From the NCBI GenBank assembly GCA_003552625.1, contig PUNM01000095.1, positions 1 through 64,000 on the forward strand: a DNA stretch of 64,000 nucleotides, written 5' to 3'. Shown one piece after another: positions 63,252-64,000 of this stretch. The translations under genes were made by a program, and so were the position numbers. The notes under the pieces are model-generated. The model had not been told where the DNA came from and did no database searches. It saw only the letters and a list, made by a program, of their open reading frames with translations. Each line of letters begins with the position of its first letter. Position 1 is the first letter of the stretch. Origin of the DNA: Ectothiorhodospiraceae bacterium (GTDB taxonomy: Bacteria; Pseudomonadota; Gammaproteobacteria; Nitrococcales; Halorhodospiraceae).

Positions 63252-64000
63252 TCAGGCGGCGACGGCTTTGCGCAGCTTGCCAAGGGCGTTGTTCTCGAGC
63301 TGACGGATGCGCTCGGCAGAGACACCGTAGCGGTCCGCCAGCTCCTGCAGCGTCTGGCGCTCCTCGGCCAGCCACCGGGCACGGAGGATCGCCTGGCTGC
63401 GCTCGTCGAGCTGGCCGAGAGCCTGATGCAGGGCGTCATCGCGGTGATGCCCCCAGTCATCGCTCTCGACGAGTTCCGCTGGATCGAAGCGACGGTCCTC
63501 CAGATACGCCGCCGGGGCACGGACCGGCTCCTCCTCGTCATCGCTGGCGAGCGGGTCGAAGCCGATATCCTGACCGGAGAGACGGGACTCCATCTCCAGC
63601 ACCGTCTCCGGCTGAACGCCGAGATCGTCGGCAACGGCCTCGACCTCCTCGCGGTTCATCCAGCCAAGGCGGCGCTTGGCGCTGCGCAGATTGAAGAAGA
63701 GCTTGCGCTGCGCCTTCGTGGTAGCAACCTTCACGATCCGCCAGTTGCGCAGGATGTACTCGTGAATCTCGGCACGGATCCAGTGCACCGCAAAGGAGAC
63801 AAGCCGGACGCCGACCTGCGGGTCGAACCGCTTTACCGCCTTCATCAGGCCGATGTTCCCTTCCTGGATCAGGTCGCCCAGGGGCAGACCGTACCCCCGG
63901 TAGCCACGCGCGATGTGCACCACGAAACGCAGATGGGACATGACCAGCTGCCGGGCGGCATCCAGATCCCCCTCGTCGTGGCACCGCCGGGCCAGCTCCT
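63252..64000 (-). CDS. rpoH: RNA polymerase sigma-32 factor, C-terminal portion (cut by window edge)
   Basis: About 249 codons are visible; the N-terminus lies beyond the window. Region 2 ([25 protein letters not shown], continuing [18 protein letters not shown]) is followed by [18 protein letters not shown], the sigma-32 RpoH box region ([20 protein letters not shown]) and region 4.2 ([22 protein letters not shown]). The QRKLFFNLR stretch is diagnostic of RpoH versus other sigma factors. It directs heat-shock transcription. The frame is open to the window edge. Confidence 0.96.
   Translation of the reverse strand, partial: ELARRCHDEGDLDAARQLVMSHLRFVVHIARGYRGYGLPLGDLIQEGNIGLMKAVKRFDPQVGVRLVSFAVHWIRAEIHEYILRNWRIVKVATTKAQRKLFFNLRSAKRRLGWMNREEVEAVADDLGVQPETVLEMESRLSGQDIGFDPLASDDEEEPVRAPAAYLEDRRFDPAELVESDDWGHHRDDALHQALGQLDERSQAILRARWLAEERQTLQELADRYGVSAERIRQLENNALGKLRKAVAA

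Overview
The window is chromosomal DNA of a GC-rich gammaproteobacterium. Gene orders typical of that class are present: coaBC-dut-algC-argB beside radC, mrcA divergent from a pil-type locus, and hldE, kdkA and a heptosyltransferase for lipopolysaccharide core. Many proteins are acidic, and one has a tail with 35 Asp/Glu in 57 residues. Together these suggest a halophile of the Ectothiorhodospiraceae, Halorhodospira being my best guess; this is inference from gene content, not a database result. I saw no rRNA, tRNA, insertion sequence, prophage or CRISPR array. Long ORFs opposite real genes (for example opposite glcB, gltA, hldE and icd) are shadows caused by high GC and were left out.

Layout. 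1-3.7 kb (minus): a small MgtE_N-like protein with a structured leader, a DUF1499 membrane protein, malate synthase G, and the first codons of a uvrA-type gene. 4-5.6 kb (plus): zinc-free ribosomal protein L31 and citrate synthase. 5.7-14.2 kb: a nucleotidyltransferase-like protein and PBP1A (minus), then a condensed pilus or secretion locus (a single PilM/N/O-like fusion plus a mini-secretin) and dGTPase (plus), with aroK-aroB inverted behind it. 14.2-19.8 kb: Kdo kinase, heptosyltransferase, HldE, DUF2721, a protein of unknown function, a CHCC zinc finger and RfaH. 19.6-24.9 kb: ElyC/YdcF, PriA, a DnaJ-related protein and a GltS-like transporter. 25-29 kb (minus): a RimK-like ATP-grasp ligase, a 7TM inactive transglutaminase, a retropepsin-like lipoprotein and a TIGR02444 protein. 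29-31.8 kb: the three-subunit proton-translocating transhydrogenase. 32-36 kb: an HNH endonuclease, a lipoprotein that fuses an alpha/beta hydrolase to an ethylbenzene-dehydrogenase-type haem domain, and fructosamine kinase. 36-40.5 kb: squalene-synthase-type enzyme, iron-sulfur flavin reductase, UbiD and exonuclease III. 40.7-46 kb: aldo/keto reductase, endonuclease V, a small membrane protein, a double-RCK potassium channel and an AmpG-like MFS protein. 46-52.3 kb: TrxB, an isocitrate dehydrogenase carrying a C-terminal CBS pair, PEP carboxylase and PyrE. 52.3-57.8 kb: an RND efflux pair and an MFS transporter. 57.8-64 kb: argB, algC, dut, coaBC, a small membrane protein, RadC and the 3' part of rpoH.

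How the genes work together. Central carbon metabolism is well represented (GltA, Icd, GlcB, Ppc, PntAB). Core lipopolysaccharide assembly (HldE, heptosyltransferase, Kdo kinase, RfaH) and envelope biogenesis (PBP1A, ElyC) lie close together. The most unusual items are the PilMNO-like fusion with its short secretin, the hydrolase-EB_dh lipoprotein, the IDH-CBS fusion, and two neighbouring genes whose ribosome binding sites are each buried in a perfect hairpin.
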